Origin: Rhodopseudomonas telluris
GTDB lineage: Bacteria; Pseudomonadota; Alphaproteobacteria; Rhizobiales; Xanthobacteraceae
Direction: 5' to 3'
NCBI RefSeq assembly: GCF_042432815.1
Contig: NZ_JBHLWM010000003.1
Coordinates: 186,001-250,000, forward strand
Length of the DNA stretch: 64,000 nt
Made by a program: the position numbers and the translations under genes
Shown: piece by piece, positions 44,509 through 52,904 of the stretch
How the letters are laid out: each line of letters opens with the position of its first letter
Position numbering within the stretch: position 1 is the first letter of the stretch
The notes under the pieces: generated by a model
What the model was told of the DNA's origin: nothing
The model's database searches: none
Seen by the model: only the letters and a program-made list of their open reading frames with translations

Positions 44509-45303
44509 CTAGCGCGCGCCCGGCACCTCAATCTGTCCCACGTCACGAACCGCGATCTGCGGGCCGGAGCGTCGCTCGACCCAACCGCGAACGCGGATTC
44601 GTTTGTTCTCCAAGGACTTGGGCGCAATGCCCGCGGCCTCGAACGGTCCCAATATGCGCCTTGAAATAGTCACCGCAAAGTCCCGAGTCCAGCGCCGGCC
44701 GAAGTTCAAAAAAATCGTCCCGCCGGCCTCCCGAACCGACAATATCCTGCCTTCGATGACGCTGAAGCGCCCGACCCGCGACAGAACATCTTCCACATTT
44801 TCGGCGTTTTTGAGGGCCGCGCCCGAACTCCAGAGGCCGCGCTTCGAATCGCGGGCCGATGCTTCGGCGGCGAGCAACTCGGCGCGGCAGTCGGGTTGCG
44901 GAATCCCGAGCCCGACCAGAACGTGCCCGGCGGCGAGCAGCGCCACCTGCAAGGACACCGCCTCGCCATCGACGAACACGAAAGCAGGCTGGCGGCCGTA
45001 GCGGTCCGGCGCATCATCGGCGCCGCGCAGCGTGACGTGCTGGCCGCGCGCCCGCGCAGACAGCGCGGCGACCGCCTCGCCACGATCAGCCGCGTCGACT
45101 TCGACGCCGGCGAGCCGGATCTCGCGACCGTCGTCGAAGCGCAGCGTGCGCGCATCCGCGACCGCGGCGACGGTACCTTCGCCTTGTGCTGGCAGATCCG
45201 CACAGGCGGCTTGCGCATCACAGCCGGCCATCAAGAGCGCCGCGACGATCGTCGCCACGCATCGTGCGCGAGCCGCAGAGGTCGTCGCGATCATCGCCTG
45301 CAC
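44509..45303 (-). CDS. Thermonuclease (SNase-like) lipoprotein
   Basis: A 264-residue staphylococcal-nuclease-like protein. LLMAGC gives a lipobox with Cys 28. The SNase OB-fold region shows VADARTLRFDDGREIRLAGV, DAADRGEAV and RYGRQPAFVFVDG, so catalytic residues are partly conserved: the Asp and Arg of the usual RLxGIDxPE motif appear as RLAGVEVDAADRGEA. A second nucleic-acid-binding-like domain follows. Activity is uncertain. It lies 20 bp upstream of the M48 protease gene. Confidence 0.84.
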   Translation of the reverse strand: MQAMIATTSAARARCVATIVAALLMAGCDAQAACADLPAQGEGTVAAVADARTLRFDDGREIRLAGVEVDAADRGEAVAALSARARGQHVTLRGADDAPDRYGRQPAFVFVDGEAVSLQVALLAAGHVLVGLGIPQPDCRAELLAAEASARDSKRGLWSSGAALKNAENVEDVLSRVGRFSVIEGRILSVREAGGTIFLNFGRRWTRDFAVTISRRILGPFEAAGIAPKSLENKRIRVRGWVERRSGPQIAVRDVGQIEVPGAR

Positions 45304-45495
45304 TCACCGCCGCGCCGACACCCGCTCATCGATCATCGTCCGCACGCCGTTCGATTACTAAGCGGATCGGCTGCGAGCAAGTCATTCCATCGGCCGGAAA
45401 ACCGGCTCGCTTGCCGCTCAGCAACCGATACGGCATGATCGCACCACGACCAGAAGCGCCGCGAATGAAGCCGGCGCCGGTCAGGGGAGGACGCT

Positions 45496-46701
45496 TTGAG
45501 AATGATCCGGACAACTCTTGTCGCATGTCTGTCGTTTGCTGTGATGACGGCCGCGCAGGCGCAGTCTCAGCCGCCGCTGAAGCTCGGCGCAATTCTCGAC
45601 ATGTCCGGTCTGTATGCCGATATCACCGGCCCCGGCAGCGAGACCGCCGCCAAGATGGCGGTGGAGGATTTCGGCGGCAGCGTGCTCGGCCGCAAGATCG
45701 AGATCATCGCGGCCGATCATCAGAACAAGGCGGACCTCTCCGCCAATATCGCGCGCGACATGCTCGACAATCAGGGCGTCGAGGCAATCATCGACGTCGC
45801 CGCGTCGGCCACCGCGCTGGCCGCCGCCGAGATCGCCAAGGCCCGCAACAAGATCATCATGTTCTCGGGGCCCGGCTCGATCCGCCTCTCCAACGAGGCA
45901 TGCGGGCCCTACACCGTGCACTACGTGTTCGATACCTACGCGCAGGCCAACACCACGGGCCTCGCCGCGGTGAAGCAGGGCCTCGACACCTGGTTCTTCC
46001 TGTCGGCCGACTACGCGTTCGGCCAGGACCTCGAACGCGATACCACCAACGTCATCAAGGCGTCGGGCGGCAAGGTGCTGGGCAGCGTGAAGCATCCGCT
46101 CAACACCTCGGACTTCTCGTCCTTCCTGCTGCAGGCACAGAGCTCCAAGGCCAAGGTGATCGGCCTCGCCAATGCGGGCGGCGACACCATCAACGCCATC
46201 AAGCAGGCGGCCGAATTCGGCATCACCAAGGGCGGCCAGAAGGTGTCGCCGCTGCTGGCCTTCATCTCCGACATCGACAGCGTCGGGCTGGAGACCGCGC
46301 AGGGCCTGATCCTGACCGAAGCATTCTACTGGGATCTCAACGACGAGACCCGCGCCTTCACCAAGCGCTTTATGGAGCGCACCAAGCGCGTGCCGACCTC
46401 GGCCCAGGCGGGCCTGTATTCGGAAGTCACCCACTATCTGAATGCCGTGAAGGCCGCGGGCACCACCGACCCGGCTGCCGTGATGAAGAAGATGAAGGAC
46501 ACCCCGATCAACGACTTCTTCGCCAAGAACGGCCGCATCCGCGAGGACGGCCGCATGGTGCACGACATGTACCTGTTCGAGGTCAAGAAGCCGTCCGAAT
46601 CCAAGGGCCGCTGGGACGACTACAAGCTGCTCGCCACCGTGCCGGGCGAGCAGGCGTTTCAGCCGCTCGAGCAGTCGCGCTGTCCGCTGGTGAAGAAGTA
46701 A
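45496..46701 (+). CDS. ABC transporter substrate-binding protein, branched-chain amino-acid (LivK) type
   Basis: Periplasmic type-1 binding protein of 401 residues, signal peptide ending AAQA (about 1-22), mature part beginning LKLGAILDMSGLYADITGPG, typical for Leu/Ile/Val-binding family proteins, with the ribose-binding-like VLGRKIEIIAADHQNKAD. The family includes proteins for aromatic acids, urea and amides. The start is TTG 45496, five bases after GGGGAGG; ATG 45502 is also possible. No permease or ATPase genes accompany it, so it works with a transporter elsewhere. It lies upstream of a crotonase and a VOC gene. Confidence 0.9.
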   Translation: MRMIRTTLVACLSFAVMTAAQAQSQPPLKLGAILDMSGLYADITGPGSETAAKMAVEDFGGSVLGRKIEIIAADHQNKADLSANIARDMLDNQGVEAIIDVAASATALAAAEIAKARNKIIMFSGPGSIRLSNEACGPYTVHYVFDTYAQANTTGLAAVKQGLDTWFFLSADYAFGQDLERDTTNVIKASGGKVLGSVKHPLNTSDFSSFLLQAQSSKAKVIGLANAGGDTINAIKQAAEFGITKGGQKVSPLLAFISDIDSVGLETAQGLILTEAFYWDLNDETRAFTKRFMERTKRVPTSAQAGLYSEVTHYLNAVKAAGTTDPAAVMKKMKDTPINDFFAKNGRIREDGRMVHDMYLFEVKKPSESKGRWDDYKLLATVPGEQAFQPLEQSRCPLVKK

Positions 46702-46715
46702 CACACGACAGCATC

Positions 46716-46797
46716 CGTCATTGCGAGGAGCGAAGCGACGAAGCAATCCAGTTCGGTGCACTGAGCTCTGGATTGCTTCGCTTCGCTCGCAATGACG
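46716..46797. repeat. Intergenic palindromic repeat, GTCATTGCGAGG family (copy 4, short)
   Basis: CGTCATTGCGAGGAGCGAAG and GAAGCAATCCAG on the left; CTGGATTGCTTCGCTTCGC and TCGCAATGACG on the right. This is the shortest complete copy, a near-perfect palindrome of about 82 bases. Only 15 bases separate it from the binding-protein stop codon, so it may act as the transcript 3' end. Confidence 0.92.
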
Positions 46798-46803
46798 GAA
46801 ACG

Positions 46804-46842
46804 CTCAAGGTGAGACGGCGCTGCGCGCCTCCTCACCTTGAG
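46804..46842. repeat. Perfect hairpin CTCAAGGTGAG / CTCACCTTGAG
   Basis: An 11-base inverted repeat with a GC-rich 17-base centre. It immediately follows the palindromic repeat at 46716. It belongs to another repeat class seen as fragments elsewhere (for example CCTCATCCTGAGGAG at 26819). Confidence 0.75.
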
Positions 46843-46900
46843 GGCGCGGTGGTCGGCTCGGTTCGATGACCACAAGAACAACAACAACAGGGAAACGCTA

Positions 46901-47689
46901 ATGTCCGACATCGTCCTGCAGCATCTCGACCGCGGCCTGCTCACCATCACGATGAACCGTCCCGAGCGCCGCAATGCGCTCAATCAGGGCATGATCCGAG
47001 GGCTGGTCGAAGCGGCGCACCGCGCCAAGGACGATCCGGAGGTGCGCGCGGTGCTGCTGAAGGGCGCCGGCGGCACGTTCTGCGTCGGCGGCGACGTCAA
47101 GTCGATGGCGGCGGCCGGCAGCCCGCCGCCGCTCGAACAGAAGGTCGCCAATCTGCGCCGCGGCATGGAAGTGTCGCGTATCCTGCACCAGATGCCCAAG
47201 CCGGTGGTGGCGCAGATCGACGGCGCTGCGGCTGGCGCCGGTCTGTCGATGGCGCTGTCCTGCGATCTGCGCGTCGCCGGTAGCTCCGCCAAGATCACCA
47301 CGGCGTTCGCCAAGGTCGGCCTGTCGGGCGATTTCGGCGGCACCTACTTCCTGACGCATCTGATCGGCGCCGCCAAGGCGCGCGAGCTGTATCTGACCTC
47401 GCCGGTGCTGACCGCCCAGGAGGCGCAGGCGCTCGGCATCGTCACCAAAGTGGTACCGGACGCGGAAGTCGAGCAGGCAACGCGCGAGCTCGCGCTGTCG
47501 CTGGCGCAAGGTCCGAGCGTGACGCTCGGCTACATCAAGACCAACATCAACAACGCCGAGAGCCTGTCGCTCGAGGCCTGTTTCGACGCCGAGGCGCTGC
47601 ATCACTCGCGCTGCGCCGAGACCGCGGATCACAAGGAAGCCGCCGCCGCCTTCGTCGAGAAGCGCGCGCCCTCGTTCCAAGGCCGCTGA
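46901..47689 (+). CDS. Enoyl-CoA hydratase/isomerase family protein (PaaG-like)
   Basis: A 262-residue crotonase: FCVGGDVKSMA is the first oxyanion loop and DGAAAGAGLSMALSCD the second. The two hydratase glutamates appear replaced (Ser in GAGLSMA, Phe in ITTAFAKVG), but an Asp follows in GLSGDFGGTYFL, at the place of the catalytic Asp of PaaG-type delta3-delta2 enoyl-CoA isomerases. Isomerase activity is therefore the better guess. ATG 46901 follows an AGGGAAA. The VOC gene starts two bases after its stop. Confidence 0.89.
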   Translation: MSDIVLQHLDRGLLTITMNRPERRNALNQGMIRGLVEAAHRAKDDPEVRAVLLKGAGGTFCVGGDVKSMAAAGSPPPLEQKVANLRRGMEVSRILHQMPKPVVAQIDGAAAGAGLSMALSCDLRVAGSSAKITTAFAKVGLSGDFGGTYFLTHLIGAAKARELYLTSPVLTAQEAQALGIVTKVVPDAEVEQATRELALSLAQGPSVTLGYIKTNINNAESLSLEACFDAEALHHSRCAETADHKEAAAAFVEKRAPSFQGR

Positions 47690-47691
47690 CG

Positions 47692-48456
47692 ATGGCGCCG
47701 TTTCTCCGCCTGCGCCAGATCTGCCTCGTCACCGAGCCGCTCGAGCCCGCCGCGTCGCAGCTCGCCGCCATCATGGGGCTGAACATCTGCTACCGCGATC
47801 CGCATGTCGGCAAATACGGCCTGGAAAACGTGCTGATGCCGGTCGACACTACGCTCTTGGAAATCGTCGCACCGACTGAGCCCGGCACCGCGGCCGGCCG
47901 CTTCCTGGAGAAGACCGGCGGCCGCGGCGGCTACATGGCGATCTTCTGCTGCGATGATCCGGACGCCCGCGGCCGCCACGCCGCCAGCCTCGGCGTCCGC
48001 ACCGCCAACGTCATCGACCACGCGCCGTATCACGGCGTGCAGCTGCATCCCCGCGACTGCCGCGCCGCCTTCATTGAGCTCAACCATACCGAAGGCAGCG
48101 ACAACATCCGCGGCCCCTACCCGCCCGCGGGCCCCGACTGGGCCAAGGCGATCAGGACCGACACGACGCAGGCGCTGACCGCGGTCGATATGCAGAGCCC
48201 GAACCCGGCCGATCTTGCCGCGCATTGGGGACGGATTCTCGACCTGCCGGTGAGCCAGGGTGCTGACGGCGCCGCCGAACTCCACCTGCCGAACGCGATC
48301 TTCCGGTTCATCCCGGGCGCAAGCGAAGCGATGACCGCGCTGACCTTCAAGGTCGCGGACGCCGCCAAGGTTCGCGAGGCAGCACAGGCGCAGGGCGTTG
48401 CGACAACCAGCGACGGCTTCACGATCGCGGGCGTCGCGTTCAGGCTGACAAACTAA
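47692..48456 (+). CDS. VOC-family protein (glyoxalase/dioxygenase fold)
   Basis: A 254-residue protein with two VOC modules. The first spans about 5-130 with RLRQICLVTEPLEPAAS and a HGVQLHPRDC strand; the second begins near VDMQSPNPADLAAHWG and has ELHLPNAIFRF. Metal ligands cannot be assigned safely (His in NHTEG, Glu in AELHLP are candidates). The gene overlaps nothing but follows the crotonase by two bases, so they are co-translated. Function unknown; it may act on a CoA pathway intermediate. Confidence 0.82.
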   Translation: MAPFLRLRQICLVTEPLEPAASQLAAIMGLNICYRDPHVGKYGLENVLMPVDTTLLEIVAPTEPGTAAGRFLEKTGGRGGYMAIFCCDDPDARGRHAASLGVRTANVIDHAPYHGVQLHPRDCRAAFIELNHTEGSDNIRGPYPPAGPDWAKAIRTDTTQALTAVDMQSPNPADLAAHWGRILDLPVSQGADGAAELHLPNAIFRFIPGASEAMTALTFKVADAAKVREAAQAQGVATTSDGFTIAGVAFRLTN

Positions 48457-48482
48457 CTGCCCGTCCCGGCCTCCGAAACGAC

Positions 48483-48507
48483 AATGCCCGGCGCAAGGCC
48501 GGGCATT
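48483..48507. terminator. Hairpin between the convergent VOC and secA genes
   Basis: AATGCCCGG and CCGGGCATT give a nine-pair stem with a CGCAAGG loop. There is no strong T-run on either side, so it is a possible bidirectional terminator or a mere transcript end. Confidence 0.55.
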
Positions 48508-48555
48508 GATAGATCAGTCGATTATCGGACTGCCGAACGCAGGCCCCGCCGGCGC

Positions 48556-51396
48556 TTACGCGTAGCGGCCGTGGCAGTGCTTGTACTTCTTGCCGGAACC
48601 GCAGGGGCAGTCCTCGTTGCGGCCAACCTTGCCCCAGGTGTCGGGCTTGTTCGGATCGCGAGCCGCCTTGTCGACGATCTGGGCCGGCGCCAGCGACACG
48701 TTGGCCATCGCCATCTCGTCCTCGCCGGTGTCCGGATTGGCCTTGTGGGCCTCCATCGGCGGCAGTTCGCGCGGCTGCTCCGGCGGGATGATCTCCACGC
48801 GCATCAGCTGCGCCGTCACCGCCTCGCGCAGATGCGCGCTCATTTCCTGGAAGAGATTGAAGGCCTCCGACTTGTACTCCTGCAGCGGATCGCGCTGGCC
48901 GTAGCCACGCAGGCCGATCACCTGGCGCAGATGGTCGAGCATAACAAGGTGCTCGCGCCACAGATGATCCAGCGTCTGCAGCAGGATGCTCTTTTCGGCG
49001 TAGCGCATCACGTCGGGGCCCCACTGGGCCACCTTCGCCGCCATGTGCTCGTCGAACACCTTCTCCAGCCGCGAGATCAGCTCCTCGTCGGCGATGCCTT
49101 CTTCCTTGGCCCATTCGTCGACCGGAATGTCGAGGCCGACGACGCGCTGCAGCTCTTCCTTGAGGCCGGCGACGTCCCACTGCTCCGCATAAGCGTGCTC
49201 GGGCACGTGCTTGGCGACCAGATCCTCGACGAAGGTGTGGCGCATGTCGGTGACGGTCTCGACGACGCTGTCTTCCTTCATCAGCTCGATGCGCTGATCG
49301 AAGATCACCTTGCGCTGGTCGTTCTGGACGTCGTCGAACTTCAGCAGGTTCTTGCGGATGTCGAAGTTGCGCGCCTCGACCTTCTGCTGCGCCTTTTCCA
49401 GCGCCTTGTTGATCCACGGATGGATGATCGCCTCGCCTTCCTTGAGGCCGAGGCGGGTCAGCATGGTGTCGAGCTTGCCCGAGCCGAAGATCCGCATCAG
49501 GTCGTCTTCCAGCGACAGGAAGAATTTGGAGCGGCCAGGGTCACCCTGACGCCCGGAGCGGCCGCGCAGCTGGTTGTCGATGCGGCGGCTTTCGTGGCGC
49601 TCGGAGCCGATGATGTAGAGACCGCCGGGGCGCTTGGCGGTCTTGGCCGGCTTGTTGCCCTTGGCGGGCTCGATCTCGATCTCGTCCTCGGCGTTCAGTA
49701 CGATGTCGCGGAAGCGCTCGATGTCGGCCTTGATCTGCTCGATCTTCGCCGCCTTCTCGGCCTCGTCGGTGATCCCCGCGGTCTCCTGCGGGATGCGCAT
49801 TTCCAGCGAGCCGCCGAGTTTGATGTCGGTGCCGCGGCCGGCCATGTTGGTGGCGATGGTGATGGCGCCCGGCACGCCGGCTTCGGCCACGATATAGGCT
49901 TCCTGCTCGTGGAAGCGGGCGTTCAGCACCGCGAACAGCTTGGCGGGCTTGCCGGCGCGGGCCGCCGCATACAGCTTGTCCAGCCCCTTGGGGTCGCCGA
50001 AGTCGATCTGCTTGTAGCCGTTCTTCAGCAGCAGGTCGGCCAGCACTTCGGACTTCTCGATCGAGGCCGTACCGACCAGAACCGGCTGCATCCGCTTGTT
50101 GGCGCGCTCGACCTCGGCAAGGATCGCCGCGTATTTCTCGCCTTGCGTGCGGTACACCTCGTCGTCTTCGTCCAGACGCGAGATCGGCAGGTTGGTCGGG
50201 ATCTCGACCACTTCGAGCTTGTAGATGTCGAAGAACTCGTCGGCCTCGGTGGCCGCGGTGCCGGTCATGCCGGCGAGCTTGTCGTACATCCGGAAGTAGT
50301 TCTGGAACGTGATCGACGCCAGCGTCTGGTTTTCCGGCTGGACAGTGACGTGTTCCTTGGCTTCCAGCGCCTGGTGCAGGCCTTCCGAATAGCGCCGGCC
50401 CTGCATCATGCGGCCGGTGAATTCGTCGATGATCACCACCTCGTCGTTGCGGACGATGTAGTCCTTGTCGCGCTGGAACAGCGTGTGGGCGCGCAGCGCC
50501 TGGTTGACGTGGTGCACCACCGAGACGTTCTCGACGTCGTACAGCGACTCGCCGCGCAATTGGCCGGCGTCACGCAACAGCGTCTCGATCTTCTCCATGC
50601 CGGCTTCGGTCAGCGTCACGGTGCGCTGCTTCTCGTCGATATCGTAGTCCGACTTGTCGAGCCGCGGGATGAAGGTGTCGATGGTGTTGTAGAAATCGGA
50701 GCGATCGTCGAGCGGACCGGAGATGATCAGCGGGGTGCGGGCTTCGTCGATCAGGATCGAGTCGACTTCGTCGACGATGGCGAAATGATGCCCGCGCTGG
50801 ACCATGTCCTCCAGCCGGTACTTCATGTTGTCGCGCAGATAGTCGAAGCCGTATTCGTTGTTGGTGCCGTAGGTGATGTCGCACGCATAGGCGGCCTGGC
50901 GCTGGCTGTCGTCGAGGCCGTGCACGATTACGCCGGTGGTCATGCCGAGGAAGCCGTAGATCTGCCCCATCCAGCCGGAGTCGCGGGTGGCGAGGTAGTC
51001 GTTGACGGTGACGACATGGACGCCCTTGCCGGGCAGCGCGTTGAGGTAGACCGCCAGCGTGGCGACCAGCGTCTTGCCTTCGCCGGTCTTCATCTCGGCG
51101 ATGTCGCCCTCGTGCAGCACCATGCCGCCGATCAGCTGCACGTCGAAATGGCGCTGGCCGAGCGTGCGCTTGGCGGCCTCGCGCACCGTGGCGAAGGCGG
51201 GGACCAGAAGGTCGTCCAGCGTCTTTCCGGCGGCGAGTTGCGCCCGGAATTCGTCGGTCCGGGCGCGCAGCGCCTCGTCCGACAGGGCCGCCACTTCCGG
51301 CTCCAGTGCGTTGATCGCCGCGACGCGGGCCTGATAGGCCTTGATCCTGCGATCGTTCGACGAGCCGAAGAGTTTGCGGGCTAACGCGCCGATCAT
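48556..51396 (-). CDS. secA: Protein translocase subunit SecA
   Basis: The motor ATPase of the Sec pathway, 946 residues, complete. KTGEGKTL (Walker A) near residue 107, DEVDSILIDEAR as motif II, MAGRGTDI and RGRSGRQGDPG in the second motor domain are visible. The C-terminus has the zinc SEC-C motif CPCGSGKKYKHCHG. It binds SecYEG, SecB-held preproteins and lipids at the membrane. GTG/ATG choices are not needed: the ATG at 51396 is standard MIGALARKLFGSSNDR. Confidence 0.98.
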   Translation of the reverse strand: MIGALARKLFGSSNDRRIKAYQARVAAINALEPEVAALSDEALRARTDEFRAQLAAGKTLDDLLVPAFATVREAAKRTLGQRHFDVQLIGGMVLHEGDIAEMKTGEGKTLVATLAVYLNALPGKGVHVVTVNDYLATRDSGWMGQIYGFLGMTTGVIVHGLDDSQRQAAYACDITYGTNNEYGFDYLRDNMKYRLEDMVQRGHHFAIVDEVDSILIDEARTPLIISGPLDDRSDFYNTIDTFIPRLDKSDYDIDEKQRTVTLTEAGMEKIETLLRDAGQLRGESLYDVENVSVVHHVNQALRAHTLFQRDKDYIVRNDEVVIIDEFTGRMMQGRRYSEGLHQALEAKEHVTVQPENQTLASITFQNYFRMYDKLAGMTGTAATEADEFFDIYKLEVVEIPTNLPISRLDEDDEVYRTQGEKYAAILAEVERANKRMQPVLVGTASIEKSEVLADLLLKNGYKQIDFGDPKGLDKLYAAARAGKPAKLFAVLNARFHEQEAYIVAEAGVPGAITIATNMAGRGTDIKLGGSLEMRIPQETAGITDEAEKAAKIEQIKADIERFRDIVLNAEDEIEIEPAKGNKPAKTAKRPGGLYIIGSERHESRRIDNQLRGRSGRQGDPGRSKFFLSLEDDLMRIFGSGKLDTMLTRLGLKEGEAIIHPWINKALEKAQQKVEARNFDIRKNLLKFDDVQNDQRKVIFDQRIELMKEDSVVETVTDMRHTFVEDLVAKHVPEHAYAEQWDVAGLKEELQRVVGLDIPVDEWAKEEGIADEELISRLEKVFDEHMAAKVAQWGPDVMRYAEKSILLQTLDHLWREHLVMLDHLRQVIGLRGYGQRDPLQEYKSEAFNLFQEMSAHLREAVTAQLMRVEIIPPEQPRELPPMEAHKANPDTGEDEMAMANVSLAPAQIVDKAARDPNKPDTWGKVGRNEDCPCGSGKKYKHCHGRYA

Positions 51397-51749
51397 GCCA
51401 GCTTCCTGTCCTTGCAGTGTGACTTCACGGCCCTTGCCGTGGAAGCCGATGTGCCGTTCGCTCGAGCCACTATCAACTCATCGTGACGCCGACGACCTAT
51501 CGGGATACAGGTGCGGCGCGAAATGATTGGCATCCAGCAATCCGACGGCCGGCAGCGCGGCCGGGGCCGTCCGCGACCTTGATACCCTTACCAGTGGCGG
51601 CAGAGATATGGCTGGGGTGGGGGGTTGTCAACGCGCCGCCTATCGCGTGATTTCATCATTTTGACAGAGTTTTCACGTTGCCAAGTCGCCGTGATTGGGT
51701 GACTGTCCCGCCGCCTCCGGCACCCCGGCTTTCAGAACAAGGATTTTCC
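51397..51749. other. Divergent intergenic region, secA / PPIase gene
   Basis: 353 bases between secA and the parvulin gene; both promoters must lie here. A T-rich stretch TGATTTCATCATTTTGACAG (51649-51668) contains TTGACA and could be the -35 element of the parvulin gene. AAGGA (51739-51743) is its ribosome site. No gene or repeat was seen. Confidence 0.45.
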
Positions 51750-52682
51750 ATGACCCCTGCGTCATCCGCAGCCCTATCGGCCCTGCGTACCGGCCTCGTT
51801 GGCGCGGCCGCGACCGGTTGTCTCGCCTTCGCGCTGCTCGCGAGCCCGATGGCGCGAGCCCAGGACGCCGACCCGGTGCTGGCCAAGGTGAACGGCGCTG
51901 AGATCCGTCAGAGCGACGTCACCCGCGCCGAGGAAGAACTCGGGCCGAGCCTGGCCCAGATGGACCCCGCCTCCAAGCAGGAGAACGTGCTGTCCTTCCT
52001 GATCGACATGAAGATCGTCGCGAAAGCGGCCGAGGACAAGAAGATCCAGGACACAGCCGAGTTCAAGAAGCGGCTCGATTTCGCCCGTAACCGCCTGCTG
52101 ATGGACGATCTGCTCTCGGTCGAGGGCAAGGCCGCCACCACCGACGCGGCGATGAAGAAGGTCTATGACGACGCCGCCAAGCAGATTTCCGGCGAGCAGG
52201 AAGTTCATGCCCGCCACATCCTGGTCGAGACCGAGGACGAGGCCAAGGCGATCGCCGAGGAGCTGAAGAAGGGCGCCGACTTCGCCGAGCTGGCGAAGAA
52301 GAAGTCCAAGGATCCGGGCGCCTCCGACGGCGGCGACCTCGGCTTCTTCACCAAGGACCAGATGGTGCCGGAGTTCTCCGCGGTGGCCTTCGCGCTCGAA
52401 CCGGGCAAGATCTCGGACCCGGTGAAGAGCCAGTTCGGCTGGCACATCATCAAGGTCGAGGAAAAGCGCAACCGCAAGCCGCCGAGCTTCGATCAGGTCA
52501 AGCCGCAGATCGAGCAGTACGTCACCCGCAAGGCGCAGTCCGACTACGTCGCCCAGTTGCGTCAGGCCGCCAAGGTCGAGCGTCTCGACAAGCCGGCCGC
52601 CGATGCTGCGAAGCCCGCGGATGCCGCCAAGCCCGCCGACCCGGCCGCCAAGGCTCCGGCGCCGGCGCCCGCCAAGAAGTAA
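51750..52682 (+). CDS. Periplasmic parvulin-type peptidyl-prolyl isomerase
   Basis: A 310-residue secreted PpiC/SurA-like folding factor. Signal peptide ends near ARA|QDADP (about residue 37). An N-terminal helical chaperone region precedes the parvulin domain (about 147-240), with EQEVHARHILVETEDEAKAI, the SDGGDLGFFTKDQMVPEF loop and FGWHIIKVEE as conserved PPIase elements. The C-terminus is an Ala/Pro/Lys-rich tail (AADAAKPADAAKPAD). ATG 51750 has AAGGA before it. Gene is divergent from secA, matching its job on exported proteins. Confidence 0.93.
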   Translation: MTPASSAALSALRTGLVGAAATGCLAFALLASPMARAQDADPVLAKVNGAEIRQSDVTRAEEELGPSLAQMDPASKQENVLSFLIDMKIVAKAAEDKKIQDTAEFKKRLDFARNRLLMDDLLSVEGKAATTDAAMKKVYDDAAKQISGEQEVHARHILVETEDEAKAIAEELKKGADFAELAKKKSKDPGASDGGDLGFFTKDQMVPEFSAVAFALEPGKISDPVKSQFGWHIIKVEEKRNRKPPSFDQVKPQIEQYVTRKAQSDYVAQLRQAAKVERLDKPAADAAKPADAAKPADPAAKAPAPAPAKK

Positions 52683-52710
52683 GCGTCACACACACTTTGG
52701 ATCTGCTGCA

Positions 52711-52735
52711 CGGCCGGGGCTCTGCCCCGGCCGTT
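52711..52735 (+). terminator. Hairpin terminator after the PPIase gene
   Basis: ACGGCCGGGGC and GCCCCGGCCGT form an eleven-pair stem with a TCT loop. The following TGTCGTTTG is only weakly T-rich. Confidence 0.75.
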
Positions 52736-52778
52736 GTCGTTTGGGTGGCGCTGCTGGCGCAAGGTCCTTCGGGAGCGC

Positions 52779-52893
52779 CGTCATTGCGAGGAGCGAAGCG
52801 ACGAATCCAGCGCCGCGCACGGGGCCTCTGGATTGCTTCGCGGAGCCTGTCATCGGGCGGCGCACCGCGCCGACCCGTTGGCTCGCAATGACG
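52779..52893. repeat. Intergenic palindromic repeat, GTCATTGCGAGG family (copy 5)
   Basis: CGTCATTGCGAGGAGCGAAG on the left, inner arms CCTCTGGATTGCTTCGCGGA and the CCTGTCATCGGGCGGCGC segment, closing GCTCGCAATGACG. The second half is nearly identical to copy 1 (5834-5949), including GACCCGTTGGCTCGCAATGA. It separates the PPIase and mutS genes. Confidence 0.92.
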
Positions 52894-52904
52894 CCAAAGG
52901 AGCG

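Noticed and set aside
48484..51384. Long frame opposite secA
   Set aside because: SecA is unmistakable; the antisense translation is low-complexity Asp/Val/His/Leu and has no start context.
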